A stretch of DNA of 56,484 nucleotides from an uncultured Bacteroidales bacterium (GTDB taxonomy: Bacteria; Bacteroidota; Bacteroidia; Bacteroidales; Muribaculaceae). Positions 47,601 through 54,103 of the stretch are shown here, piece by piece (the first letter of the stretch is position 1; every line of letters starts with the position of its first letter). Both the position numbers and the translations under genes were made by a program. Location of the stretch: positions 1-56,484 of the forward strand of contig CAMTKF010000011.1 in the NCBI GenBank assembly GCA_947072905.1. The letters are read 5' to 3'. Below the pieces are notes generated by a model. That model made no database searches, was not told where the DNA came from, and saw nothing but the letters and a program-made list of their open reading frames with translations.

Positions 47601-47767
47601 CTGCATTCGCACTCATTCCCCTTGCCGTCAACGGCAGCGATACCGGTAACGAGATACAGGCACCGCTGGCCACTGTAATCCTTGGCGGACTGGTTACCTC
47701 CACATTCCTGAACATATTCGTAGTGCCGGCCGTGTACCGACTTGTAAATATCAAAAAAGAATCATGA
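44678..47767 (+). CDS. RND efflux pump, heavy-metal (CusA/CzcA-like) type
   Basis: The protein has 1029 residues with 12 membrane helices in the two-lobe RND plan. The N-terminal helix MLNKIIHWSLINRISVIVL is followed by the porter domain, then TM4 SLVDDAIVDVENVYHRL, whose Asp and Glu residues are the proton-relay acidic residues of the heavy-metal (HME) branch, as in CzcA. Its metal cannot be set from the sequence; the His-rich adaptor suggests divalent or cuprous ions. It starts 20 nt after the adaptor and overlaps the TolC gene by 4 nt. Confidence 0.94.
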   Translation: MLNKIIHWSLINRISVIVLSAIILCSGCYILVHTEVDIFPDLNAPTVTIMTEAPGMAAEEVEKIVTFPIETSVNGATGVRRVRSSSTTGFSIVNVEFDWNTDIYIARQTVSERLALVGEELPASVNTPQMGPQSSILGEMMIIGLTADSTSMLDLRTIADRVVRPRLLAIGGVSQVTVQGGEAREFQIRFSPEKMKAYGVTLDELTAATEAINDNATGGIIYDYGNEYIVKGEINTSATGELESAVVRSDENGIVTVGDIAEVVVAGAQPVIGLASLNTKPAVLVTVTKQPAVGTVQLTDNIDEVLDNIAKTLPGDVKITNNIFRQSEFIDNSISNLQKALLEGAFFVIVVLFFFLMNLRTTLISVVALPMSVIITVLVLHFMGYTINTMSLGGIAIAIGSLVDDAIVDVENVYHRLRQNAALPPAERRGTIDVVFHASAEVRTPIFNSSLIIIASFMPLFFLTGMEGRLLIPLGVAFIVALVASTIVALTLTPVMCSYLLSSKKSDDKTLSREPWASRKLREVYSKALSFSIAHTKMMLISVGVLLLVSMGLFFTLGRSFLPPFNEGSLTVNVATLPGVSLEESDKIGRQVEEILLTVPEVSTVSRKTGRAELAEHSFGSNVSEFDVPYTLDKRTRNEIAREIREKLAFIPGVNIEIGQPISHRIDAMLSGTESQIAIKLFGDDLNKLYTIGSQIKSAISDVPGVVDINLEQQVERPELVIRPRRELLARYGISIAQFNAAISTAISGRKVSQVYEDGLPYDVTLIAEPAARATLASIPELTINSNQGTIPLSEVAEIISTSGPNTINRENVKRRLVISANVDGGDLRGAVEGIRERINSEITLPEGYYLNYGGQFESEAKASRTLLLTSLCALLVIMMLLYAQFKNMTQSLIILLNIPMALIGGVLILVITGSELNIPAIIGFISLLGITTRNGMLLISRYNALKDEGASLDERIRIGSSDRLLPIIMTALTSAFALIPLAVNGSDTGNEIQAPLATVILGGLVTSTFLNIFVVPAVYRLVNIKKES

Positions 47768-48936
47768 ACCGCATATTCGTATCAATCTTCTCAATAATAT
47801 GTCTGGCCGCATCAGCCAATGCGTCCTCGCCCTACCGAGCTGTCATTGCCTCTGTTGTAGACCGCAATGCTGAGCTGGCGTCACAGTCGGCTGCAATCTC
47901 GGCCGAAGAGACCAATGCCCGGGCCGAAAACACTCTCGAAGGTCCTGAACTCGAATTTGAACATCTGTGGGCATCCGCTTCATCAGATATAAAGTGGAAC
48001 GCCGGCATTACCCAGGAATTTTCATTTCCGGGTCTGTACCGTGCCCGCACCCGCGCCGCCGAGGCCCGCACCGAAGCATCGCGTCTGGTACTGCTGGGCA
48101 TGAAGGCCGACAAAGCCCTGTCGGCCAAGCAGCTTATTCTCGACATCATCAACGCAAATGCCCGCCTGGGCTTCTACCAAGAAGTCGCTTCAAATATGGC
48201 CCGAATATCGGCCATGACCAAACGCTCATACGAAATAGGCGAGGCCACTATTCTCGACCTGCGCAAAATGCAGCTTGCCGAGACCGACAACGACCGTACT
48301 ATTGCCGAAATAAAGGCCGACATCACAAACCTTGTCGCCCAATTGCGCGGTCTTGGTGCCGAAGTGCCCGATTCAACCAATATTTGGAATGAATATCCCG
48401 TGCAGGCATGCCTGCCCTCAGGCCCCGAAACCGATCATCTGCTATATGCCATCAACGAGGCCGAGTCTAAAGCCGGAACCGCTCAAGCCAAAGCTACAAA
48501 GCTCGGCGCATGGCCTACATTTGCCGTGGGCTACCGACATGCCTACGAAGAACGTCAGCACTTCAACGGACTGAGCGTGTCGATGCGCCTGCCGTCATTC
48601 TCGCAGAAAAAGAAACGCCAAGCCGCTGCATTAGAAGCCGAATTACTTTCGTTTGCCACTCAGAGCAAACTTATAGCCGAGACCTCCGAAAACAATGGCC
48701 TCTATAAGGCAGCATGCCAACTGAGCGACATCATGGAACGCTATCACTCGCTGTCGTCCGACAATTCGTACCTGCAACTGCTGGGCAAGGCATACGACGG
48801 TGGAGAACTGAATATTATAGATTACCTGAACGAAATCAACCTCTTTGCCTCGGCCCGCCTGTCGTACCTCGACCTGCAATACCGCTACAACCTCACCCTG
48901 GCCCGCCTCAACCGCTACCGCTCACTCGACTTCTGA
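47764..48936 (+). CDS. TolC-family outer-membrane efflux channel (CusC/CzcC-like)
   Basis: The protein has 390 residues with a signal peptide ending in ANA. It has the long-helix TolC pattern: the ITQEFSFPGLYRARTRAAEARTEA block, the coiled stretch KRSYEIGEATILDLRKMQLAETDNDR, and a C-terminal YDGGELNIIDYLNEINLFASARLSYLDLQYRYNLTLARLNR. It is shorter than E. coli TolC (about 470), which is normal for CzcC-type channels. ATGA overlap with the pump gene indicates translational coupling. The operon has no adjacent sensor kinase or MerR regulator. Confidence 0.93.
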   Translation: MNRIFVSIFSIICLAASANASSPYRAVIASVVDRNAELASQSAAISAEETNARAENTLEGPELEFEHLWASASSDIKWNAGITQEFSFPGLYRARTRAAEARTEASRLVLLGMKADKALSAKQLILDIINANARLGFYQEVASNMARISAMTKRSYEIGEATILDLRKMQLAETDNDRTIAEIKADITNLVAQLRGLGAEVPDSTNIWNEYPVQACLPSGPETDHLLYAINEAESKAGTAQAKATKLGAWPTFAVGYRHAYEERQHFNGLSVSMRLPSFSQKKKRQAAALEAELLSFATQSKLIAETSENNGLYKAACQLSDIMERYHSLSSDNSYLQLLGKAYDGGELNIIDYLNEINLFASARLSYLDLQYRYNLTLARLNRYRSLDF

Positions 48937-48976
48937 TAAAATAGTGTTCTTATAACATACGTATTAATTAACAAGA

Positions 48977-49008
48977 AAAGGAGGTGCCTTCACAGGTACC
49001 TCCCTTTC
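48977..49008. terminator. Terminator between tolC-type gene and sodB
   Basis: GAGGTGCC pairs with GGTACCTC (one G-U pair), extended by AAAG/CTTT with a bulge. The minus-strand side ends in TTTTCTTG, so it probably serves sodB best and may act for both. Confidence 0.75.
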
Positions 49009-49087
49009 CATTCATCACATTATGCTTAAGTTAAAGTGCTATCGATAATGCTTTTTAGCCGGATTCTTCCGACTTAGGAGTGATATT

Positions 49088-49663
49088 TTAATATCGACTT
49101 TCAACGACGTCCCAGTCTACGATGTCCCAGAGGGCACGCAGGGCGTCGGCGCGTCGGTTTTGATAGTCAAGATAGTATGCGTGTTCCCAAACATCGAATG
49201 TCAGCAGAGGTGTAAGACCGTCTGACAGAGGATTTTTGGCGTTTGAGCCTTGTGTGATCAGCAGTTTGCCGTTGGTATCACGGCACAGCCATACCCAGCC
49301 CGAGCCGAAAAGACCCACACCGGCATCTACAAAGGCTTCTTTGAATTTCTCGAAAGAGCCGAAATCGCGGTCAATGGCAGCGCGCAGTTCTCCTCCGGGT
49401 TCGCGGCTTCCGTCGGGCGAGAAGGTAAAGAAATAGAAAATATGGTTCCAGGCCTGCGATGCGTTGTTGTACAGAGCGCCGTCGGCATTGACGATAATTT
49501 CCTCAAGGTCCATATCATCAAACTCGGTGCCCTTGATGAGGCGGTTAAGATTGTCTATATAAGCCTTTTCGTGTTTTCCGTAATGGAAGTCTACAGTTTC
49601 TGCGCTGATTGCCGGCGCAAGTGCATCACGCTGATACGGCAATTCGGGTTGTTCGTATTTCAT
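49088..49663 (-). CDS. sodB: Superoxide dismutase (Fe/Mn family, Fe-type residues)
   Basis: The protein has 191 residues and converts superoxide to O2 and H2O2. Metal ligands are His27, His74, Asp157 and His161 (HYGKH, WNH, DVWEH). The second-shell Gln is at the Fe-type position (Gln70 in NNASQAWNH), and the 140s read SNAKNPL rather than the Mn-type Gln there, so it looks like an iron-type or cambialistic enzyme as in Bacteroides. No signal peptide: cytoplasmic. Confidence 0.97.
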   Translation of the reverse strand: MKYEQPELPYQRDALAPAISAETVDFHYGKHEKAYIDNLNRLIKGTEFDDMDLEEIIVNADGALYNNASQAWNHIFYFFTFSPDGSREPGGELRAAIDRDFGSFEKFKEAFVDAGVGLFGSGWVWLCRDTNGKLLITQGSNAKNPLSDGLTPLLTFDVWEHAYYLDYQNRRADALRALWDIVDWDVVESRY

Positions 49664-49731
49664 TGTTATAAGTGTCGTTTAGGTTAAGTTTGTAAATAGT
49701 AAACAACACAACAACGAAATAGTTCGTGGCT

Positions 49732-50922
49732 CTATGACTGTAAAGCTGAATTATCGCTTTTTTTTCTGAAAATACGTGCTACAATCTGAGCGATGGCTCC
49801 GTCGCCGGTGATATTGCATGCGGTGCCAAAGGAGTCCATGGCTATATACAGGGCTATCATCAGGGCATTGTCGGCCTCGGTGAATCCGAGCATAGAGCTG
49901 AGCAGTCCAAGCGATGCCATGATTGCTCCGCCGGGCACTCCGGGGGCGGCAATGATGGTGATGCCCAGCATGGCGATGAATCCGGCAAACATGCCTGCGT
50001 CGAAGCTCATGCCGTGGGTAATCATCAGAGCTATGGCGCAGCTTACAATCTTGAGAGTTGAGCCCGACATGTGTATGGTGGCACACAGGGGGATGACGAA
50101 TCCGGCCACGTCCTTGTTTACGCCCATGGCTATGGTCTGGCGCAGGGTCACCGGTATGGTGGCCGCTGACGACTGTGTGCCAAGCGCGGTGAAATATGCC
50201 GGCATCATGGTCCACAGGGCTTTGAACGGATTCAAGCCCGAGAACAGCGACGCTATGATATACTGAAGCACGAGCAGCCCCACATGCAGGGCAAATATAA
50301 CCAGTATGATCTTGGAGAAGGTGAGAAGCACCATTCCTACAGTGCCAGTAACTGACATATCAAGAAATATACCGAATATATAGATGGGCAGACACGGTAT
50401 AATTATTTTCATAATGGCCCACTGAATGACGCTACGGAAGTCTTCAAGTCCATTCTTCAACGAGACGGAGCTGAGTTTAGACACCCCTACCCCGAGTACG
50501 AGAGCCAGCACCAAGGCAGTCATCACCGAAAACATTGCTTCAATCTCCACGGTGAAATATGGCTTGAGCGACGTGGCACCGGCAGCCTCGTTCATACCCA
50601 CGTAGGCATCTGCCGAAATCAGCAGCGGAAAAGATGACGAAGCCGTGAAGTATGCGAGCATACCGCTGGCAAAGGTCATAAGGTAAGCTATTATCACCGT
50701 CACAAGCAGCATTTTGCCGGCCTGCTTGCCCAGTTCGGCTATCGCCGGGGCCACAAAGGCCACTATGAGCAATGGTATAAGGAAGCCCAGGAACGATGAA
50801 AAGATACTGTTGAAAGTAATGAAACAGCGTGCGAGCCAATCAGGGAATATATATCCTGCGCCTATGCCCAGGCATATAGCGATGATAATGCGGGGCAGCA
50901 GCCCCAAGTTTTTTATTTTCAT
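49732..50922 (-). CDS. Dicarboxylate/amino acid:cation symporter (DAACS family)
   Basis: The protein has 396 residues, about eight membrane helices plus hairpin loops. The family signature is seen in GTQSSAATIPVTLRQ (serine-rich HP1), AAPGVPGGAI (HP2) and the TM8 motif MDSFGTACNITGDGAIA. The Asp-Ser-Phe-Gly-Thr variant in TM8 differs from the Arg-x-x-x-Asn of glutamate carriers, so the substrate may be serine/threonine or another small solute. It overlaps tatC by 4 nt, so translation is coupled to the Tat genes. Confidence 0.9.
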   Translation of the reverse strand: MKIKNLGLLPRIIIAICLGIGAGYIFPDWLARCFITFNSIFSSFLGFLIPLLIVAFVAPAIAELGKQAGKMLLVTVIIAYLMTFASGMLAYFTASSSFPLLISADAYVGMNEAAGATSLKPYFTVEIEAMFSVMTALVLALVLGVGVSKLSSVSLKNGLEDFRSVIQWAIMKIIIPCLPIYIFGIFLDMSVTGTVGMVLLTFSKIILVIFALHVGLLVLQYIIASLFSGLNPFKALWTMMPAYFTALGTQSSAATIPVTLRQTIAMGVNKDVAGFVIPLCATIHMSGSTLKIVSCAIALMITHGMSFDAGMFAGFIAMLGITIIAAPGVPGGAIMASLGLLSSMLGFTEADNALMIALYIAMDSFGTACNITGDGAIAQIVARIFRKKSDNSALQS

Positions 50923-51728
50923 GGTTGTGAAGGTAATGGTTCTTCTTCAGGTACAAGAGTAGCGCTGAATTCCCACAGCGCATATATAGGTATGAATACG
51001 GCAAACAGAGTGAAGGGGTCGCCCGTAGGGGTGATAAGTCCGGCCACTATCAGCAGGGCCACTATGGCGTGGCGGCGGTACTTCTTGAAAAATCCGCGGG
51101 TCATGAATCCCATCTTGCCCAATACCCAGGCAAGCAGGGGCAGCTCGAATACCGCTCCCATAAGCAGGATAAGGGTAAAGAAGTTATCCATGTATGAATC
51201 GAGAGAGACTATTGTCTCGAGTTGGGCACTGAGCTGATATGTGGCCAGAAAGCGCAGTGCGAGCGGAAATACCAAGCAATATCCTACCAGCACGCCCAAA
51301 AAGAACATCAGGTTTCCGAAAAAAAATGCCTTGCGCATCCCGCGCTTCTCATGCTCATACAGTCCCGGCGCTACAAAGCTCCACAGCAGGTATATGATTG
51401 CCGGAAAGCCCAGCACAAGCGCGGCCCAACACGAGGCCGACATGTGTATGAAGAACTGCGAGGCCAGTTGCAGGCTCACCGGTGTAAGCTCAAACGGCTC
51501 GGGCACACCCACGCCGACCCATGGCACCGATGCTGCCAACGAATCCATAGCCCTGTAGAAAATGAAGTCAGGACGGCACGGCGCCAGAATAATCCTGTCG
51601 AAAATCCACGGCATGGCACAAAACGAAGCCACCCCCAGCACTGCAAGCACCAGGGCTATACGCATCAGCACACCCCGCAGGGCATCCAGATGGTCCCAGA
51701 AAGTCATTTCCTTCTCAGCAGCACTCAC
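50919..51728 (-). CDS. tatC: Twin-arginine translocase subunit TatC
   Basis: The protein has 269 residues with six membrane helices. The N-terminal [14 protein letters not shown] block, with the signal-peptide-binding Glu/Asp region, [23 protein letters not shown] and [15 protein letters not shown] are typical. It exports folded proteins with TatA. The C-terminal tail is Pro/Glu-rich. ATGA overlaps join it to tatA upstream and the symporter downstream. Confidence 0.97.
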   Translation of the reverse strand: MSAAEKEMTFWDHLDALRGVLMRIALVLAVLGVASFCAMPWIFDRIILAPCRPDFIFYRAMDSLAASVPWVGVGVPEPFELTPVSLQLASQFFIHMSASCWAALVLGFPAIIYLLWSFVAPGLYEHEKRGMRKAFFFGNLMFFLGVLVGYCLVFPLALRFLATYQLSAQLETIVSLDSYMDNFFTLILLMGAVFELPLLAWVLGKMGFMTRGFFKKYRRHAIVALLIVAGLITPTGDPFTLFAVFIPIYALWEFSATLVPEEEPLPSQP

Positions 51729-51952
51729 TTGCCGGAATCCTCTTCGGTTGTTGAATCGTTTACAGGTTTGTTGATTTCTTCCTTGGCATCAGCCAGGCCT
51801 TGCTTGAAAGCATGGACGCCCTTGCCCATGCTGCGCATCAGTTCGGGTATTTTCTTACCACCGAACAGAAGCAGTATCACCAGTATGATTATTAAGAGCT
51901 GTGCTCCTCGTATGTTGCCTAAAAACAGTGGCAGAGCTGCGATAATGTTCAT
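51725..51952 (-). CDS. tatA: Twin-arginine translocase subunit TatA
   Basis: The protein has 75 residues: an N-terminal membrane helix ([29 protein letters not shown] with the hinge F-G) and an amphipathic helix [17 protein letters not shown], then an acidic tail. It is a normal TatA/E. First gene of tatA-tatC-symporter. No second TatA/TatB is next to it. A weak -7 (TATCTTTA) near 51992-51999 on the minus strand could be its promoter. Confidence 0.95.
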   Translation of the reverse strand: MNIIAALPLFLGNIRGAQLLIIILVILLLFGGKKIPELMRSMGKGVHAFKQGLADAKEEINKPVNDSTTEEDSGK

Positions 51953-52022
51953 ATTTATGCGTAATGTATGTGTAGTTTTTTATTTTAGAATGTAAAGATA
52001 ATAATTATTCGGTGATTTTTCG

Positions 52023-52030
52023 TAACTTTG
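52023..52030 (+). promoter_or_regulatory. -7 element of the fabD promoter
   Basis: TAACTTTG followed by C matches the consensus; no -33 TTTG at the usual distance. The leader would be about 45 nt. Confidence 0.6.
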
Positions 52031-52081
52031 CATCCACATTTAACACACCTTTAGAATTTACAATACAATTATCACATAGGT

Positions 52082-52960
52082 ATGAAAGCATTCGTATTCC
52101 CCGGTCAAGGCGCCCAGTTCGTAGGAATGGGTAAGGACCTTTACGAAAACAATCCCGTGGCCCATGATCTTTTCGAGAAGGCCAACGAAATCTTAGGTTT
52201 CCGTATCACCGACCTCATGTTTGAAGGAACCGACGAAGACCTGCGTCGCACCGACATCACACAGCCCGCTGTGTTCCTGCACTCGGTAGTACTTGCCAAG
52301 TCGCTCGGCGAAGAATTCAAGCCCGATATTACCGCCGGCCACTCGCTCGGCGAATTCTCGGCTCTCGTAGCTGCCGGAGCACTCAGCTTCGAAGACGGCC
52401 TGCGCCTGGTTTCGGCTCGCGCCAAGGCCATGCAGAAAGCGTGCGAAATCAAGCCCTCTACAATGGCTGCCATCATAGCCCTTCCCGACGAAAAGGTTGA
52501 AGAAATCCTCAGCGGTATCGACGGAGTGGTTGTATGCGCCAACTACAACTGCCCCGGCCAGATCGTAATCTCAGGTGAACTTGAAGCCATCGACACTGCC
52601 TGCAAGCTGCTCAGCGAAGCCGGTGCACGTCGCGCCCTCAAGCTCAAGGTGGGCGGTGCCTTCCACTCACCCCTCATGGAACCCGCCCGTGCCGAACTCG
52701 CCGAAGCCATTCAGAACACCGAGTTCCACACTCCCGGCTGCCCCGTTTACCAGAACGTAGACGCCAAGCCCCATACCGACCCCGAAGAAATCAAGGCCAA
52801 CCTCATAGCTCAGCTCACCGCTCCCGTACGCTGGACATACTCTGTACAGAATATGGTGGCCGACGGCGCTACTGAGTTTGTTGAACTCGGCCCGGGCAAG
52901 GTGCTCCAGGGTCTTGTAAGCAAGATCGACAAGAACGTAGCCGTTTCAGGCAAACAATAA
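52082..52960 (+). CDS. fabD: Malonyl-CoA:ACP transacylase
   Basis: The protein has 292 residues. It moves malonyl from CoA to acyl carrier protein for fatty-acid synthesis. Catalytic Ser88 is in AGHSLGEF, preceded by FPGQGAQFVGMG at the N-terminus; the partner His lies in VGGAFHSPLM near residue 199. Normal length. Strong codon bias. A terminator follows directly, so it is monocistronic; no other fab gene is in the window. Confidence 0.97.
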   Translation: MKAFVFPGQGAQFVGMGKDLYENNPVAHDLFEKANEILGFRITDLMFEGTDEDLRRTDITQPAVFLHSVVLAKSLGEEFKPDITAGHSLGEFSALVAAGALSFEDGLRLVSARAKAMQKACEIKPSTMAAIIALPDEKVEEILSGIDGVVVCANYNCPGQIVISGELEAIDTACKLLSEAGARRALKLKVGGAFHSPLMEPARAELAEAIQNTEFHTPGCPVYQNVDAKPHTDPEEIKANLIAQLTAPVRWTYSVQNMVADGATEFVELGPGKVLQGLVSKIDKNVAVSGKQ

Positions 52961-52984
52961 TCACGCACAATCCAAACATCTGAT

Positions 52985-53030
52985 AAAGCAGGACGACGCC
53001 CCGCTTCAGGGTCGTAATCCTGCTTTTTTA
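52985..53030 (+). terminator. Terminator of fabD
   Basis: AAAGCAGGA (52985-52993) pairs with TCCTGCTTT (53018-53026), with an inner CGACGCCC/GGGTCG stem, and TTTTTA follows. Confidence 0.85.
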
Positions 53031-53034
53031 CTTC

Positions 53035-53544
53035 ATGAAAATAATAATAACAAGCCGCTACCACTCGCCTGCGGGCGAACTGATACTCGGCTCGATAGGT
53101 AACAAGCTGTGTATGTGTGACTGGGCCGAGAGTAAACGCCATCAATCAAACCTAAGGCGTATAAGTCGCTGTCTCGACGCTGAGGTTGAAGAAGGCACAT
53201 CAACCATTATCGACATGGCAATCGGGCAGCTCGACCAATATTTTGCCGGAAAGAGCCGCGAATTCAGCATACCGGTGGAATTGTGCGGAACAGCTTTCCA
53301 ATGCCTGGTCTGGAACGAGCTGCTCAAGCTGCCCTACGGCTCTACCATATCGTATGTAGGGTTGGCACAACGCATCAACAACCCCAAAGCAGTGCGAGCC
53401 GTGGCCAATGCCATTGCAGCTAATCCCATCTCAATAATCGTGCCGTGCCACAGAGTGACAGGCTCAGACGGCAACCTTACCGGATACGCCGGAGGCCTGC
53501 CGGCAAAGCGCACTATGCTTATGCTTGAATCCTCTACTAAATAA
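53035..53544 (+). CDS. ogt: Methylated-DNA--protein-cysteine methyltransferase (O6-alkylguanine)
   Basis: The protein has 169 residues and removes alkyl groups from O6-alkylguanine by irreversible transfer to Cys138 in ISIIVPCHRVTG. Two domains are seen: an N-terminal beta part (1-75) and the C-terminal helix-turn-helix fold (LPYGSTISYVGLAQRINNPKAVRAVANAIAANP). It is a free-standing Ogt-type protein, not an Ada fusion. It begins 8 nt after the fabD terminator's T-run, with no consensus promoter visible, so read-through from fabD is likely. Confidence 0.95.
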   Translation: MKIIITSRYHSPAGELILGSIGNKLCMCDWAESKRHQSNLRRISRCLDAEVEEGTSTIIDMAIGQLDQYFAGKSREFSIPVELCGTAFQCLVWNELLKLPYGSTISYVGLAQRINNPKAVRAVANAIAANPISIIVPCHRVTGSDGNLTGYAGGLPAKRTMLMLESSTK

Positions 53545-53583
53545 TTTTTCCTGAACAATACAACTAATTTAAAATAAAATTAT

Positions 53584-53591
53584 TACCTTTG
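53584..53591 (+). promoter_or_regulatory. -7 element upstream of the candidate ncRNA
   Basis: TACCTTTG followed by C fits the Bacteroidota consensus; no exact -33 TTTG is seen. Expected start near 53598. Confidence 0.5.
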
Positions 53592-53597
53592 CCGTTG

Positions 53598-53941
53598 CTG
53601 ACCGCAACGCAGAAGCCCGGTCAAGGGCAATGCGGGAGGGAAGCAGCTATTTACAGGCCTGCTATAGAGCCGGCCACTACATGATGAAAAGCGTATACTC
53701 GACGCTCTTTCTTGACACCTTGAAACCTGGAAAATTTCAAATCTCAGTCAGGAATGCAGCAAACGGTAGACGCCTTAGTGGATATGTATATTTCGTCCAA
53801 ATCCGGTGCGCGAGTGCCGGGTGTGGACTTATCACATATTCTGCGTGAGGCTTCTGCATGTTTGCTCGTTCTACTGAGATGGGCAATTCCAGGGCCTCAA
53901 GGTGTGGGACGGGCAACAAGTACGGCTCTCACGCTTTTTTT
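53598..53941 (+). ncRNA. Candidate structured non-coding RNA, about 345 nt
   Basis: The stretch begins about 7 nt after a TACCTTTG promoter element and ends with CTCTCACGC plus seven T, where CTCACGC (53928-53934) can pair with GCGTGAG (53843-53849), a terminator-like end. Short hairpins lie inside: GACCG/CGGTC near 53600-53622, GAAAAGCGT..ACGCT..TTTC near 53687-53712, and TTGAAA/TTTCAA near 53722-53743. Reading frames in it are short, begin out of register with one another and show no codon bias. It contains GGGAAGCAGC, resembling the conserved GGAAGCAGC of SRP RNA, but I could not find the matching apical stem, so I do not call it SRP. Identity is open. Confidence 0.5.
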
Positions 53942-54103
53942 ATATCCATCTAAAAACCAAATGTACTTCCGCCAATGAAGTGAGTCGCAGCGGCATCAGG
54001 CACTTGTGCCTTTCTAACCCTCATATACCCCAACAAACCGCTTATAAAGGCAATATTAGCCTTATATAAACCAAACATCTACAAACAACCAAAAACAATC
54101 AAC

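Larger units (their letters stand above)
53545..54103 (+). other. 559-nt region between ogt and the LRR gene
   Basis: No convincing protein-coding gene is seen. It contains the -7 element at 53584-53591, the candidate ncRNA of about 345 nt, its T-run at 53935-53941, and two small hairpins downstream (53997-54014, AGGCAC/GTGCCT, and 54045-54062, AAGGC/GCCTT) in the leader of the LRR gene. Confidence 0.55.

Noticed and set aside
53598-53680. SRP RNA (ffs) at the 5' end of the ncRNA unit
   Set aside because: The word GGGAAGCAGC is suggestive, but the matching GTCAGG / GNRA-type apical stem could not be formed, and the RNA would be too long for the small bacterial type.
53630-53978. Two overlapping short frames (53630-53848 and 53754-53978) as proteins
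   Set aside because: They sit inside the ncRNA-like unit, have no bias in codon use, lack recognisable domains and have no start signal.
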